64,000 nucleotides of DNA from Methanomassiliicoccales archaeon (GCA_035527755.1 DATKZX010000019.1:1-64000); one strand, 5' to 3'; shown: positions 15,907-24,953, numbered from the stretch's first letter. Notes: generated by a model from the letters alone, not told the origin. Translations and numbers: made by a program.

Positions 15907-17246
15907 TGCAAACCCTCGAACCCACCGCCCTGCATCTGCTTCATAAGCTGTTTTCGCAGCTTGCGGTTGCCCATGAAACCTTTCACAGCTTTCTTTGATG
16001 AATTGTACTGATGTAGTAGCTCACGTACGTTCTTGGGGTCCATACCTGAGCCACGGGCGATGCGCATGACCCGGGATGACTTGATCAGCTTGGGGTTCTC
16101 CATCTCCTCCTCGGTCATGGAGTCCATTATCGTGCGGTATCGCCTCAGGCGTTCCTGGGTCTCCTCGATGTCGATCTTCTCGTCCAGTCCGGCTCCCATG
16201 CCGGGCAGCATGGCCATAAGCTTCTTCAAGGGCCCCATGCTGGTGAGCATCTCCATCTGATCATACATCTCCCTAAGGGAGAACTTGCCCGACATGATCC
16301 TCTTGGTGGTCTCCATCGCCTGCTCCTCACTAATGGAGTCCTTCGCGGTCTCCATTAACGATTGCAGGTCCCCCATGCCTAGCATTCGTGAGATGAATCG
16401 TGATGGTATGAACGGGTCGAGGTCCTCCAAGTGCTCACCGACGCCGATGAAGACGATGGGCGCTTTTGTGCGCGAGACCGCGCTCAAGGCACCGCCACCC
16501 TTGGCCGTACCGTCCATCTTGGTCATTATGACCGATGTGACGCCCACGGCGTCATGGAAGGCCTGAGCCTGAGGTCCGGCCTGCTGTCCAACGCTTGCGT
16601 CCAAGACCAAGATGCGCTCGTTGGGCTTGGCAACGTTCGCCACGTCCTTTATCTCCTCGATGAGGTCCCCTTCCAAGGCGTGCCTGCCCGAAGTATCGAT
16701 GATAATAACGTCCATTGCTTGGAACTCTTTCATCCCGGTGTCGACGATCTTGACCGCTGAACTCTCGGTGGGAACACCGTAGACCGGCACTCCGACCTTG
16801 TCACCGATCTGCTTCAGCTGATCATAGGCCGCCGGTCGGTGTACGTCTGCGGCGATGAGCCCGACCTTCAGACCTTTCTTATGGAAGTAACGGCCCAGCT
16901 TGCCTGCGCTGGTGGTCTTCCCCTGGCCGTAGAGGCCGACCATCATGATGACCTGTTTTCCCAAAGGCAAGGTCCGCTGTTCGCCCAGTATATTGACCAG
17001 TTCCTCGTAGATGATGCGGACGACGTGCTCCCTCGAGCTCTTTCCAGCAGGAGGTTTCTCAGTGAGAGCTCTGCGCTCCACCTCCTTGGTGATCTCCAGG
17101 ACCATCTTTACGTTGACATCGGCCTGAAGGAGAGCCCTCTGAATGTCCTTGGACACCTCCTTGACCAGCTTTTCATCGACGTTGCTGGAGTTTACGACCT
17201 TCTTGAGGACGTCCCTCAATGACTGGCCCAATCCTTCCAATACCAT
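15903..17246 (-). CDS. srp54: Signal recognition particle protein SRP54
   Basis: GTPase that binds signal sequences and helix 8 of SRP RNA and delivers ribosomes to the membrane. 447 residues: N domain (1-90), G domain with P-loop GLYGQGKTT (about 105-112), DTSGRH and TKMDG motifs, and an M domain with the RNA-binding SSRVMRIARGSG segment and a methionine- and glycine-rich tail. Heads the operon with trmY, DUF2116 and the PPAT fusion. The SRP RNA gene is at 51.1 kb. Confidence 0.97.
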   Translation of the reverse strand: MVLEGLGQSLRDVLKKVVNSSNVDEKLVKEVSKDIQRALLQADVNVKMVLEITKEVERRALTEKPPAGKSSREHVVRIIYEELVNILGEQRTLPLGKQVIMMVGLYGQGKTTSAGKLGRYFHKKGLKVGLIAADVHRPAAYDQLKQIGDKVGVPVYGVPTESSAVKIVDTGMKEFQAMDVIIIDTSGRHALEGDLIEEIKDVANVAKPNERILVLDASVGQQAGPQAQAFHDAVGVTSVIMTKMDGTAKGGGALSAVSRTKAPIVFIGVGEHLEDLDPFIPSRFISRMLGMGDLQSLMETAKDSISEEQAMETTKRIMSGKFSLREMYDQMEMLTSMGPLKKLMAMLPGMGAGLDEKIDIEETQERLRRYRTIMDSMTEEEMENPKLIKSSRVMRIARGSGMDPKNVRELLHQYNSSKKAVKGFMGNRKLRKQLMKQMQGGGFEGLQ

Positions 17247-17329
17247 TTTACGACCTATATTGACAATCAGATGAACTTAAATAACCTTTGCCCTGGGCAA
17301 TTTTCAAGAACTGTAAGAAAAAGGGGTTT

Positions 17330-17391
17330 GGGAAGGACCAGTCCTGTCAGAAGGGATGGGATGCACTCTGAAAACCAGCCCAGACCTTCCC
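17330..17391. other. Conserved-looking hairpin between coiled-coil gene and srp54
   Basis: GGGAAGG (17330-17336) pairs with CCTTCCC (17385-17391). Inside, TCAGA and TCTGA form a second short stem, and weaker GU-containing pairs extend the outer stem. It lies in 264 bases between the minus-strand coiled-coil gene (upstream) and srp54. Possible roles: terminator, attenuator or leader of srp54, or a small RNA on either strand. Confidence 0.35.
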
Positions 17392-17510
17392 GATTACTAC
17401 TATCTTTTCGACGATATATATAGTTTACCATTTTTCTGGCTATGCAGAAAATAGGTAAAAAATAATGGTAGCCAGTAAAAATAAAAGTTTTGATGTTAAG
17501 GGGTTTAAGA

Positions 17511-18380
17511 TCAGAGGTAGCCGCTCTTCTGTAGGACCATAAGGTCCTCGGTGCTGAGCTTTTCTCCGCGTTTGAACTTGTCGAAGATGTCCTCAGCTTC
17601 CTTCATTGCTACGCTCTCGTCCTTTTTCTTGCGAGCCTTGCGAGCTTTCTGTCTCAGGCCGGTGATGATCTTGTCGTAATCATGCACCTGACGTATGTGG
17701 TCGATGTGCCTGCGGTGCTCTTCATCGGCCTTGCCCTTGGTCTCGATGAACTTCTCCTGGGATTCGTCCGCATCCTTACGCAGCTTGTCCGCCTCTTCGT
17801 ATATCTTTATCATGGCGTCATGCTCGTTCTGGGCGCTTTCTGCCAGTTGACTTACCAACCCGTGCTGCTCTTCTGCCTTATCCTTGGCATCGCGCAGTTC
17901 CTTGATGGCGCTCTTGACCTCGTCGTTGGCCTCCAGGGACTTCTCTCTCTCGTGGATTTGGTTCTGCAGAGACTTCATCTGCTCTACAAGTTCCTTTTCC
18001 TTGTCCCTGGTCAGGGGCTTGGTCATATGGGTGAACTCCAAGCTCTTCAGGTCCTTCTTTAGCTTGGACACAGGCGGTCCATCGCGTGGAAGGTTGTCCT
18101 TCTTAAGAGACATGACGGTCTTGTTAAGCTCGCTGACCTGCTCGTTGAACTTATCGCGGGCGTCCTTTGCCGCGCGGACTTGCTCGTTCATCTTATCGCG
18201 GGTCTCACGATGCTTGGCCGCGCTGTCTACCAGCTCACGGACCTTGCCGTTCAGTTCATCCCTTTTCTGTACCCATTCTTTGGTTTTTTCATTCAATTCG
18301 TCTCTAAGACGGCGGTGCCTCTCCGCCTCGTTATTGTTGAATTGACGCTTCTGTTCGAGGTCATCCAAAAGTTCTGTCAT
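17511..18380 (-). CDS. Archaeal coiled-coil protein (COG1340-like)
   Basis: 289 residues, almost entirely charged coiled coil: repeated RDELNEK, RDKMNEQ and DKFNEQ heptads in the first third, a Pro-Gly break (LPRDGPPV, about 97-104), then long Lys/Glu helices ending in DKFKRGEKLSTEDLMVLQKSGYL. It resembles the archaeal COG1340 family, whose role is unknown (possible structural or chromosome-associated protein). Cytoplasmic, no signal. Transcribed toward srp54 with 264 bases between. Confidence 0.8.
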   Translation of the reverse strand: MTELLDDLEQKRQFNNNEAERHRRLRDELNEKTKEWVQKRDELNGKVRELVDSAAKHRETRDKMNEQVRAAKDARDKFNEQVSELNKTVMSLKKDNLPRDGPPVSKLKKDLKSLEFTHMTKPLTRDKEKELVEQMKSLQNQIHEREKSLEANDEVKSAIKELRDAKDKAEEQHGLVSQLAESAQNEHDAMIKIYEEADKLRKDADESQEKFIETKGKADEEHRRHIDHIRQVHDYDKIITGLRQKARKARKKKDESVAMKEAEDIFDKFKRGEKLSTEDLMVLQKSGYL

Positions 18381-18498
18381 TAACGTTCACACTCAGTACT
18401 TGAATTAAATAAGACGCAAGCCTGGACTCGACATACTGAATTTTGTTTATAACTTTTTCTATAAAGCGTTTATTTAATTCAGTACACTGGTATCGCAG

Positions 18499-18867
18499 TT
18501 AGCGGTCGATATCCCGGTCCTCTTCCTCTCCCAGGTCCACGTCCTGCCATTCTTGAACTGGTTCTTCATCCTTCATAGAGAAGCGAACCCTAAGTTTCCC
18601 ATTATCATATTGCAATGAAGCGCTCTTGACCATGGATACATAAAAGGATACTCGGCGTCCCTGCTGAGAGAGCCTTCTCTCTGTACACACGATCAATCCA
18701 GCCAGCTCTAGATCTCTGATACGCCGGTAACAGGCAGCTATCGGTATCCCGAACTGTTCAGAGATCTGTTGAGCACTGCGGGAGCCTCGGACCGTAGCCA
18801 CTAAGATCTTTACCGCATACTCATCAGTCAATAATTTGGACCTGCCAAGAAGGTCGTTCTTTCCCAT
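18499..18867 (-). CDS. Winged-helix transcriptional regulator
   Basis: 122 residues. A winged HTH: DEYAVKILVATVRGSRSAQQISEQFGIPIAACYRRIRDLELAGLI contains helices 1-3 and the wing follows (RRLSQQGRRVSFYVS). The C-terminal part is beta-rich and then strongly acidic (DLGEEEDRDIDR). Paralogous to the next gene upstream (same core VADEYA/TDEYA, IPIAACYRR/IPIAMAYRR). Probably autoregulated with it; target unknown. Confidence 0.78.
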   Translation of the reverse strand: MGKNDLLGRSKLLTDEYAVKILVATVRGSRSAQQISEQFGIPIAACYRRIRDLELAGLIVCTERRLSQQGRRVSFYVSMVKSASLQYDNGKLRVRFSMKDEEPVQEWQDVDLGEEEDRDIDR

Positions 18868-18917
18868 CCGGGAATAGGTAATGTCCTATGGTGATAAAAA
18901 TGCTGTGGCCTAGTCGC

Positions 18918-19298
18918 TTACCGCTGTCTGGTCATCACTGGTATATGTTTTTTAGATATCTGGTCCTTCCATTCTATCTCCACTTCGAAGTGACCATTGC
19001 GGAACGTCAGCTGTACCATCTCTACCTGGCACAGGTAATACTTTATTCGCCTTCCTTTCGAAGTATCTTCGATTCGCAGGCACTTGACCAGTCCGGCGCT
19101 CTCCAGCACGGCCATCCTCCGGTAGGCCATGGCGATAGGTATCCCGGTCAAAGCACTGATCTCCTGCACGCACCTAGCTTCTGAAAAGGTGCAGCTCAGT
19201 ATCCGACCTGCGTATTCGTCAGCAACCAGGTCCGAGATGGGACGGGGACCACTTTCCATATCTGTCGTTATATCGGGCGCGCATATAATCTCCGCCAC
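18918..19298 (-). CDS. Winged-helix transcriptional regulator, paralogue
   Basis: Up to 126 residues; 113 if the ATG at 19259 is the start. The core VADEYAGRILSCTFSEARCVQEISALTGIPIAMAYRRM is a winged HTH nearly colinear with the 18.5-kb gene, with a wing TSKGRRIKYYLC. No ribosome-binding site is seen at either start, but a TTATATG box lies about 25 bases before the 19259 ATG, which fits a leaderless transcript from there. It sits 22 bases after the GvpD/KaiC-like ATPase gene, forming one cluster. Confidence 0.75.
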   Translation of the reverse strand: MAEIICAPDITTDMESGPRPISDLVADEYAGRILSCTFSEARCVQEISALTGIPIAMAYRRMAVLESAGLVKCLRIEDTSKGRRIKYYLCQVEMVQLTFRNGHFEVEIEWKDQISKKHIPVMTRQR

Positions 19299-19320
19299 CT
19301 GGATATCATGGATGATAACC

Positions 19321-20880
19321 TCACAGCATAGGGACCCATCTTGTTACCCCGTCTTCCACCTCTAAGCAATGATAGACGGTGCTCGGTTTGATCCCATGGA
19401 GGACCACCGAACCGTTGACGTTCTCCAAGCGTATGTGTAAGCGGGCTTGATGGCTTAGAGATTCGATGTTCTCCGAACCATCAGTTCCTTCTATTAGCAC
19501 AAAGTGTCCACCACGCCGCATGGCATCGATATGCTGCAGCAGCTTCGGCACCACATTTGTACCGTACACCGATTCCAAGGCGTCCAGGCCGATGATCGAG
19601 GCGCACGGTTCCTTCGCACCCTTCATCAGGAATTTCAACGAATCCCATCGAAGGTCATTTGCCAAGTTCTCCCCTTCCACCTTCTTTACGAAGGAATTCG
19701 TTTCGTCCACTATGTCACTGGCATCCAATATATGAAGCCCGTTCAGGGCGGAAGGTCCTCCCGCCTGAGCTATTATTGAAGGTATCTCTCGGTGGTCCAG
19801 GGTCCTCTGGGGGTACCAGATGACGCACCGACCGTGATTTAGCTGCTCCGAGACCAAGGCCAGTTCCATGCGTTCTAGGAGGTCCATGGGAACTCCCGCT
19901 CCTACTTCGAGCAGGGTCAACGAGCCTAGAGGGGCGCCCCCGAAAAGACGGTCCAGCTCGGACCATCCGAAAGAACTGCGCCCTTTGGCCAATCCTCCCT
20001 TGTCCGAACGGTCGAGCTTTATGGTGGACAGGTCCAGGTTGCGGTCCATGACCCTTACCCTCCCACCATCCAATGTGAAAAGGTATCTCCAATTTCGGAT
20101 GACCGAGCCACGCAATTTCTCGATATCTATCGTTCGCACCCGGTGATCTCCAAGCACTATGTTGCGCAGGTTGATCACACCATCACCCAGATAGTCAAGG
20201 TGGCTCCGTTCCACTGTCTCCATGACGAAGATGATGTTGGTACCGGCCTTCTCCACCAGGTCCTTCTGTAAAGCGTTGACAATGCGGTTCGACGGGATAC
20301 CATAATTCTCGGCCAAAGCCTCCACTGAATCCAGCACCACCAAGGTCATCTTGGGTAAATTGCTCTCTACAATATCGTAGGCCATTTCCAATTCGGGTAA
20401 TAGCGAACCGAGCTCGACCACGATGGACCCGTCCAGGTGCATGGAGGACGAGTCCTCGTCCTCTAGGCCCAGTTCACCGGCCTCGATCTGCCCCTCCAAT
20501 CGATTGAGCTCTCGACGGTCTACTTCCACTTCGTTCTCCACATCCTCTGTGGGCTTTACCTTTCGTTCACCCTCTTTTATCCAGGAGCGCCGCATGAATG
20601 CCATGCCAGCTCTTAGCAGCTGATTATTGCGTACCCTTTCTTTCAACCAAGGGAATTGATTGTACAGAGCGACATCCGATACTCGGGTGGATAGATAATA
20701 CTCCGGCTGCTGGTCTGAAAGAACCTCGATCAACTGTAGAGCCAAAGTGGTCTTGCCAGTACCTGCCTCGCCCTTGATCAAAAGCGAGTGTCCGCCCGGC
20801 GAAAGAAGGAAATCTATTATTTCACAAGGTATTGTTCCGAGGCTCTTCTTGTTCACGTCACACCTGGCGAATAATTCCAT
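19321..20880 (-). CDS. GvpD/KaiC-like RecA-superfamily ATPase
   Basis: 519 residues. Walker A KGEAGTGKTTLALQ near 36-48 and Walker B LVVLDSVEALAE near 190-200 follow the RecA/KaiC layout. The segment VIRNWRYLFTLDGGRVRV is typical of archaeal GvpD-like P-loop proteins. A second, P-loop-less ATPase-like domain seems to follow (about 290-519: GGAPLGSLTLLEVGAGVP, CVIWYPQRT, IIGLDALESVYG). GvpD in haloarchaea is a regulator of gas vesicle genes; no gas vesicle genes are here. A signalling or regulatory role with the two downstream winged-helix proteins is inferred. Confidence 0.75.
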   Translation of the reverse strand: MELFARCDVNKKSLGTIPCEIIDFLLSPGGHSLLIKGEAGTGKTTLALQLIEVLSDQQPEYYLSTRVSDVALYNQFPWLKERVRNNQLLRAGMAFMRRSWIKEGERKVKPTEDVENEVEVDRRELNRLEGQIEAGELGLEDEDSSSMHLDGSIVVELGSLLPELEMAYDIVESNLPKMTLVVLDSVEALAENYGIPSNRIVNALQKDLVEKAGTNIIFVMETVERSHLDYLGDGVINLRNIVLGDHRVRTIDIEKLRGSVIRNWRYLFTLDGGRVRVMDRNLDLSTIKLDRSDKGGLAKGRSSFGWSELDRLFGGAPLGSLTLLEVGAGVPMDLLERMELALVSEQLNHGRCVIWYPQRTLDHREIPSIIAQAGGPSALNGLHILDASDIVDETNSFVKKVEGENLANDLRWDSLKFLMKGAKEPCASIIGLDALESVYGTNVVPKLLQHIDAMRRGGHFVLIEGTDGSENIESLSHQARLHIRLENVNGSVVLHGIKPSTVYHCLEVEDGVTRWVPML

Positions 20881-20996
20881 CGAGGGATATTAATGCTATT
20901 CGCCTGGTTATCAAAGAGCACAAACATCCACGATGATAGTAAGCTTATATGCGAGGAATATCATTGCAGAATCCTATTCAATAATTGGTGCTGCAA

Positions 20997-22346
20997 ATGT
21001 TGATCTGTCCTTTAGATTTCCGATATGGCCGTAAGGAGATGAAGACGATATTCTCCGAGGACCAAAGGATCGACCTTCAGCTCAAGGTCGAAGCGGCTTT
21101 GGCCAGAGCGCACGCCAAGGTGGGGAACGTTCCCCGTTCCGCTGCCAGGGAGATCACATCTCGGGCCTCAATATCCATCGTCACCCGGGAGAGGGTGTAC
21201 GAGATCGAGAACGAGACCAAGCACGATGTCATGGCCGTTGTCAAGGCGTTATCCGAGAAGTGTGGCGAGGCTGGAAATTACGTTCATCTGGGGGCGACAT
21301 CCAATGATATCATCGATACTACGACCGCCCTGCAGCTGAAAGCAGGTTTGGACATAATCGAGGAGAACCTTCGGTCACTTCTCTCGACCCTTATCAAGGT
21401 AGCAGAGGAGCACCGCGACACCATGTGCATGGGACGAACTCACGGTCAGAACGCCATTCCTACCACCTATGGGTTCAAGGTGGCCGGTTACGCCTCCGAG
21501 GTCATGAGGCATATCGAGCGTCTTCGAGAATGTCGCAAGAGGGTATGCGTTGGCAAACTTTCTGGAGCGATAGGTACCGCGGCCGCATTGGGTCCGAAGG
21601 CTCGTGATGTGCAAGCGATCATGATGAAGGACCTCGGGCTGGGGTATGAGGAAGCGGCCACCCAGGTGGTCTGCCGGGACCGTTACACGGAAATGGTCTG
21701 CTTGATGGCTAACATAAGCACTTCGTGCGAAAGATATGCGACGGAGGTGCGTAACCTGCAGCGCTCGGAGATCGCCGAGGTCGCCGAATCCTTCGACTCC
21801 AAGAAACAGGTGGGAAGTTCCACCATGGCTCACAAACGCAACCCCATAACATCGGAGAACGTCTGCGGGCTCAGCCGCATAGTGCGCGGTTTCGTCACCC
21901 CCACGTTCGAGAACATGGTGCTATGGCACGAGAGGGACCTTAGCAATTCCTCCGCTGAGAGGTTCATCATCCCTCATGTCATGATCCTCACGGACGACGT
22001 ATTGGCGAAGATGGAGACGGTTTTCTGCGGGCTCACAATAAACAAGGATAACATGCTGAGGAACATCAACGCCGCCAAGGGCTTGATAATGGCCGAACCG
22101 GTGATGATGGCGTTGACGTCCAAAGGCATCGGCCGGCAGGACGCCCATGAGATCGTACGCTCCCGAAGCATGATCGCCGAGGACAAGGGCTGGGACCTTC
22201 AGAAGGCATTACTGCAGGACCCGCTGGTCAAGAAGCACTTCACCAAGGTGGAGCTGGCAGCGATCATGGACCCGGTCAACTACCTGGGGTTCGCGCCTCA
22301 GATGACCGATGATGTGATGACCAAGGCCAAGAAGTTACTAGGTTGA
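20997..22346 (+). CDS. purB: Adenylosuccinate lyase
   Basis: Cleaves SAICAR and adenylosuccinate in purine synthesis, releasing fumarate. About 449 residues. Fumarase/aspartase superfamily motifs: MLICPLDFRYG opening, HDVMAVVKAL, GATSNDIIDT, MGRTHGQNAIPTTYG and the signature GSSTMAHKRNPITSEN. ATG 20997 is preferred over the longer TTG-started frame because GGTG lies six bases upstream. A CTTATATG box near 20944 serves as promoter. Divergent from the GvpD-like gene. Confidence 0.95.
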   Translation: MLICPLDFRYGRKEMKTIFSEDQRIDLQLKVEAALARAHAKVGNVPRSAAREITSRASISIVTRERVYEIENETKHDVMAVVKALSEKCGEAGNYVHLGATSNDIIDTTTALQLKAGLDIIEENLRSLLSTLIKVAEEHRDTMCMGRTHGQNAIPTTYGFKVAGYASEVMRHIERLRECRKRVCVGKLSGAIGTAAALGPKARDVQAIMMKDLGLGYEEAATQVVCRDRYTEMVCLMANISTSCERYATEVRNLQRSEIAEVAESFDSKKQVGSSTMAHKRNPITSENVCGLSRIVRGFVTPTFENMVLWHERDLSNSSAERFIIPHVMILTDDVLAKMETVFCGLTINKDNMLRNINAAKGLIMAEPVMMALTSKGIGRQDAHEIVRSRSMIAEDKGWDLQKALLQDPLVKKHFTKVELAAIMDPVNYLGFAPQMTDDVMTKAKKLLG

Positions 22347-22409
22347 TACCACTAGCTCGCCATCGGCCGAACGGACGATCGAAAGTTAGCGGTTCCACCA
22401 GTGATGGCA

Positions 22410-22793
22410 TCAGCATTTGATGTGCATGATGGCCACGAACTTGGATCTCTCATCATTTACCAGTTGAATGGCGTCCGTGGTGATCCGGGCGACGTATCCA
22501 TATTCTCGCAGAATCACCTTGGCGTTGGGGGTCAGGGGGAGCATGCCCTTGAAACCGGACCCTATTATGACCTTTTCAGGTCTTTCTTCCGAAAGGAAAT
22601 GAAGTTCACGTTCTGAGAGGGGGACGTGAAAGTAATCACCCTTGAAATCCATTGAAGCGGTCTCGTCCCTTTCGCTCACCGTTCCATCCGTATGAATTAT
22701 GATGTCTGTTTCATATCGTACATTATTGACAGTGATCCAGCGGTAATAGCCATCCACCTTGATTCCGCCGTTTGTTTTTTCCATCATCATCAT
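22410..22793 (-). CDS. Mth938-like domain protein (DUF498)
   Basis: 127 residues with the Mth938/NDUFAF3 fold pattern: GYYRWITVNNVRYETDIII, then LSERELHFLSEERPEKVIIGSGFKG, then a middle GYVARITTDAIQLVND. The family has no settled enzymatic function; a eukaryotic relative helps assemble respiratory complex I. Stand-alone gene convergent with purB. AAGGA four bases ahead of the first of several ATGs supports start 22793. Confidence 0.85.
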   Translation of the reverse strand: MMMMEKTNGGIKVDGYYRWITVNNVRYETDIIIHTDGTVSERDETASMDFKGDYFHVPLSERELHFLSEERPEKVIIGSGFKGMLPLTPNAKVILREYGYVARITTDAIQLVNDERSKFVAIMHIKC

Positions 22794-23132
22794 CAGTTCC
22801 TTGTCTTAACACCATTGAGATAATGCTCCATATAATTTTCTAAACGCTCACGAGTTCAGAACCGATGGTCAGGGTTTCGGCACTCACCTTGTGGTTTGAT
22901 GATCTCGATGGTCGGTGACAGGTCGATACGTGGTCTTGCAGACCGGACCATTTCGAATTCATCGAAGCTAGCCATTGTTCGATTTGTTGTCGATCGATGC
23001 AGGGTGATATGCATGTCAAAGTAGGGCGGTCCTCTCAATGCATCGAACCTTTTTGATGGTCTAGGCCAGTATAATGCACGTTCGTGACCTACAAAACATT
23101 ATAAACATGGTTTCGATTCCTGAGTCTCACAG
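22794..23132. other. Intergenic, no convincing gene
   Basis: About 340 bases between the Mth938-like gene and tRNA-Ala. A minus-strand 39-60 codon frame (22856-23038) exists but has no recognisable family, no clear ribosome-binding site and an unremarkable sequence, so it is not called. The bases just before 23133 must hold the tRNA promoter. Confidence 0.45.
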
Positions 23133-23226
23133 GGGCACTTAGATCAGCGGATGCGTCTATCCGACGCCGTTAAAGATCGCTGCCTTCGCAAGGCAGAGGC
23201 CGGGGGTTCAAATCCCCCAGTGTCCA
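23133..23226 (+). tRNA. tRNA-Ala (CGC anticodon) with 19-nt D-loop insertion
   Basis: Acceptor GGGCACT pairs with AGTGTCC with the alanine identity pair G3-U70, discriminator A. Anticodon loop TTCGCAA in a CTGCC/GGCAG stem gives CGC. T-arm GGGGG-TTCAAAT-CCCCC. The D-stem is GATC (23142-23145) with GATC (23175-23178). Between them lie 29 bases where 7-11 are normal: AGCGG, then 19 extra bases (23151-23169), then TTAAA. The insert folds as GCGTC-TATCC-GACGC. Removing it leaves a standard 75-nt tRNA, so it is probably a small non-canonical intron. Confidence 0.88.
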
Positions 23227-23281
23227 TTTTTTCATCTGGCTAACCTCGCATTTGTTCCATTTTTTCAGAAAAAAGTCACCT

Positions 23282-23331
23282 GGTATACTCTGGTATCAGA
23301 GTGGTATTATTTCCGGTATATCATTCGGTAT
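23282..23331. repeat. Five phased GGTAT repeats
   Basis: GGTAT occurs at 23282, 23292, 23303, 23315 and 23327, i.e. every 10-12 bases, close to one helical turn. The first three also include a CTCTG-GTAT-CAGAG hairpin. The site lies between tRNA-Ala and the 3' end of the small barrel-protein gene. It may be a binding array for a protein or chance low complexity. Confidence 0.4.
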
Positions 23332-23403
23332 TAAGGGCGGTTAATCACGGTTTAAAGAAAATGGGTCGAGCATTATGAGGATCGACCCATCTAATAATCG
23401 ATT

Positions 23404-23718
23404 TTACTTCGCGCCCTTGATCATATTCCAAGTCTGTTTAAAGTCGAAAACAGGGAGGGTCTTGATCGTTTGGAATGACATCATCGCCTGACTCTCTGGT
23501 GTCATCATCAATCCCATCAGTGCGTCCATGCTCGGTGTATCGAACAACATATAGACCATGTGTGTTGGGTGGTCATTCCAAAATCCGATCATCTTCACAC
23601 CAAATTTACTGCAATTTGTCTCCGCTGTCTCGAACCATTTAAGCGTTACCGCTCTGTATTTTTCCACATATGTAGGACAAGATTCAGGGTTGTGTTTCGC
23701 TACCTGCATCACTAACAT
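23404..23718 (-). CDS. Small dimeric alpha/beta-barrel protein (DUF3303-like)
   Basis: 104 residues. MLVMQVAKHNPESCPTYVEK, then helices and strands KFGVKMIGFWNDH and MVYMLFDTPSMDALMGLMM follow the ferredoxin-like pattern of stress-responsive dimeric alpha/beta-barrel proteins. The frame extends to 23799, but ATG 23718 has GGAGGT seven bases upstream. Function unknown; family name tentative. Stand-alone gene. Confidence 0.6.
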   Translation of the reverse strand: MLVMQVAKHNPESCPTYVEKYRAVTLKWFETAETNCSKFGVKMIGFWNDHPTHMVYMLFDTPSMDALMGLMMTPESQAMMSFQTIKTLPVFDFKQTWNMIKGAK

Positions 23719-23954
23719 TTGATTACCTCCTTTCCCCCATCCCAATAAAAAAAGGGGTGTTGTCTTCCCTTTATACATATGCGTGATCGGAAACGTCAAG
23801 TGTCGAAGAAAGAAAACAGGAGAAAGAGGTTTGAGTTTGGTTTCTTTTCCTCAAAGATAAGATTCTCCTATAAAGGGGGGCAAAATCATGCATGTCCAGT
23901 CATTTTTGAGTTCACGAATCCCCCCGTGTCCACCATATTTTTTCTACGATATGG

Positions 23955-24953
23955 TCAGCTCATATCATATTTCATAATCGCCTTGATCGCTTCGATGGTG
24001 ATAAAACGGCTCTCGCTCCCCTTCTTTTCCAATCTGGTGATGAGGCGGTTGCTGAACCGACCTTCCTGCAACCATTTGCCCTTTTCGTTCCGTTTCGATG
24101 CGATGAATCGAATCGCCTCGTCCATCCGATCGTCCCGGATGTTCGCCTGAAGTAGAACGTTAATGATCTCCAACAGGTCCGTCCCCCACATATGAGGGTA
24201 TCCAAATTGAAACCAATCCTTCCTGGCAGTCGATTCCAGGCCGTTTCCATCACCCCATAGGCATCGTTCGAGGATGAACTCGCAACCCTTGTGAAGCGAT
24301 GAAGCGATCTCGTTGGACCTCTCCTCTGACGATACTAATGCTAAGGCCTTGACCGCTTTCACCGCCCCGGAACGGCAATCGCGAGGGCGCCAGCATCTAT
24401 CATATCGATATGGCCATTCCTTGCCCGGTGGGGCTTGTGCTTCGAATCGCTGATATCTCGATATCCAGGATATACCCTTCTTGACCCGTTCGTCATTCAT
24501 ATATCCAAGCCTGCTCAAGGCGTATACCATGTTGGCCGTGAGGCAGGGCAGGATCCCATTCGATGTCCCTCCCTTTTCCAGATCCCCTCGGCAGGAGAAT
24601 GCTCCGCTATCCCGGTGCTGGGACGCCTGAAGTATATATTCGCAGGCCTTCCGCACTCTCTCATCTCCAGGGTCCGCCCTCAGCTCTGCCAATAGGATCA
24701 GGTTCCACACGGTCCCTTTGTATTTTTCCTGATAGAAACGGTCAATACCTCCCCAATGGCCTTCCGGCATCTGTTTCTCCAGAATTCTTGGGACGGGGCC
24801 AGTGGACATTATCGTTTCCCCGGCCTCGATGACCTCCCCGTCCGTATCTGCCTTACCGAGCAGCTCGGTCATGGTGAGGTAACGGGCCGATGGATTTTCA
24901 GCGTCCATGAGCCAAGCAATTATTTCTTCATCAAGCGAACGACCCATTTCCAA
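23955..24953 (-). CDS. Alpha/alpha-toroid protein (prenyltransferase/squalene-cyclase-like fold)
   Basis: 332 residues made of repeated helix pairs with QW-like glycine/aromatic turns: EGHWGGIDRFY, GTVWNLILLAEL, NGILPCLTANMVYALSRLGY, GYPHMWGTDLLEIINVLLQ, KRNEKGKWLQEGRF. This is the alpha/alpha toroid of terpene cyclases and prenyltransferase beta subunits. No DxDD acid motif of squalene-hopene cyclase is seen, so cyclase activity is doubtful; such archaeal proteins are of unknown function. No neighbours that explain it. Confidence 0.65.
   Translation of the reverse strand: MEMGRSLDEEIIAWLMDAENPSARYLTMTELLGKADTDGEVIEAGETIMSTGPVPRILEKQMPEGHWGGIDRFYQEKYKGTVWNLILLAELRADPGDERVRKACEYILQASQHRDSGAFSCRGDLEKGGTSNGILPCLTANMVYALSRLGYMNDERVKKGISWISRYQRFEAQAPPGKEWPYRYDRCWRPRDCRSGAVKAVKALALVSSEERSNEIASSLHKGCEFILERCLWGDGNGLESTARKDWFQFGYPHMWGTDLLEIINVLLQANIRDDRMDEAIRFIASKRNEKGKWLQEGRFSNRLITRLEKKGSESRFITIEAIKAIMKYDMS

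Noticed and set aside
22856-23038. Minus-strand 60-codon frame before tRNA-Ala
   Set aside because: No family, no ribosome-binding site and no operon context.
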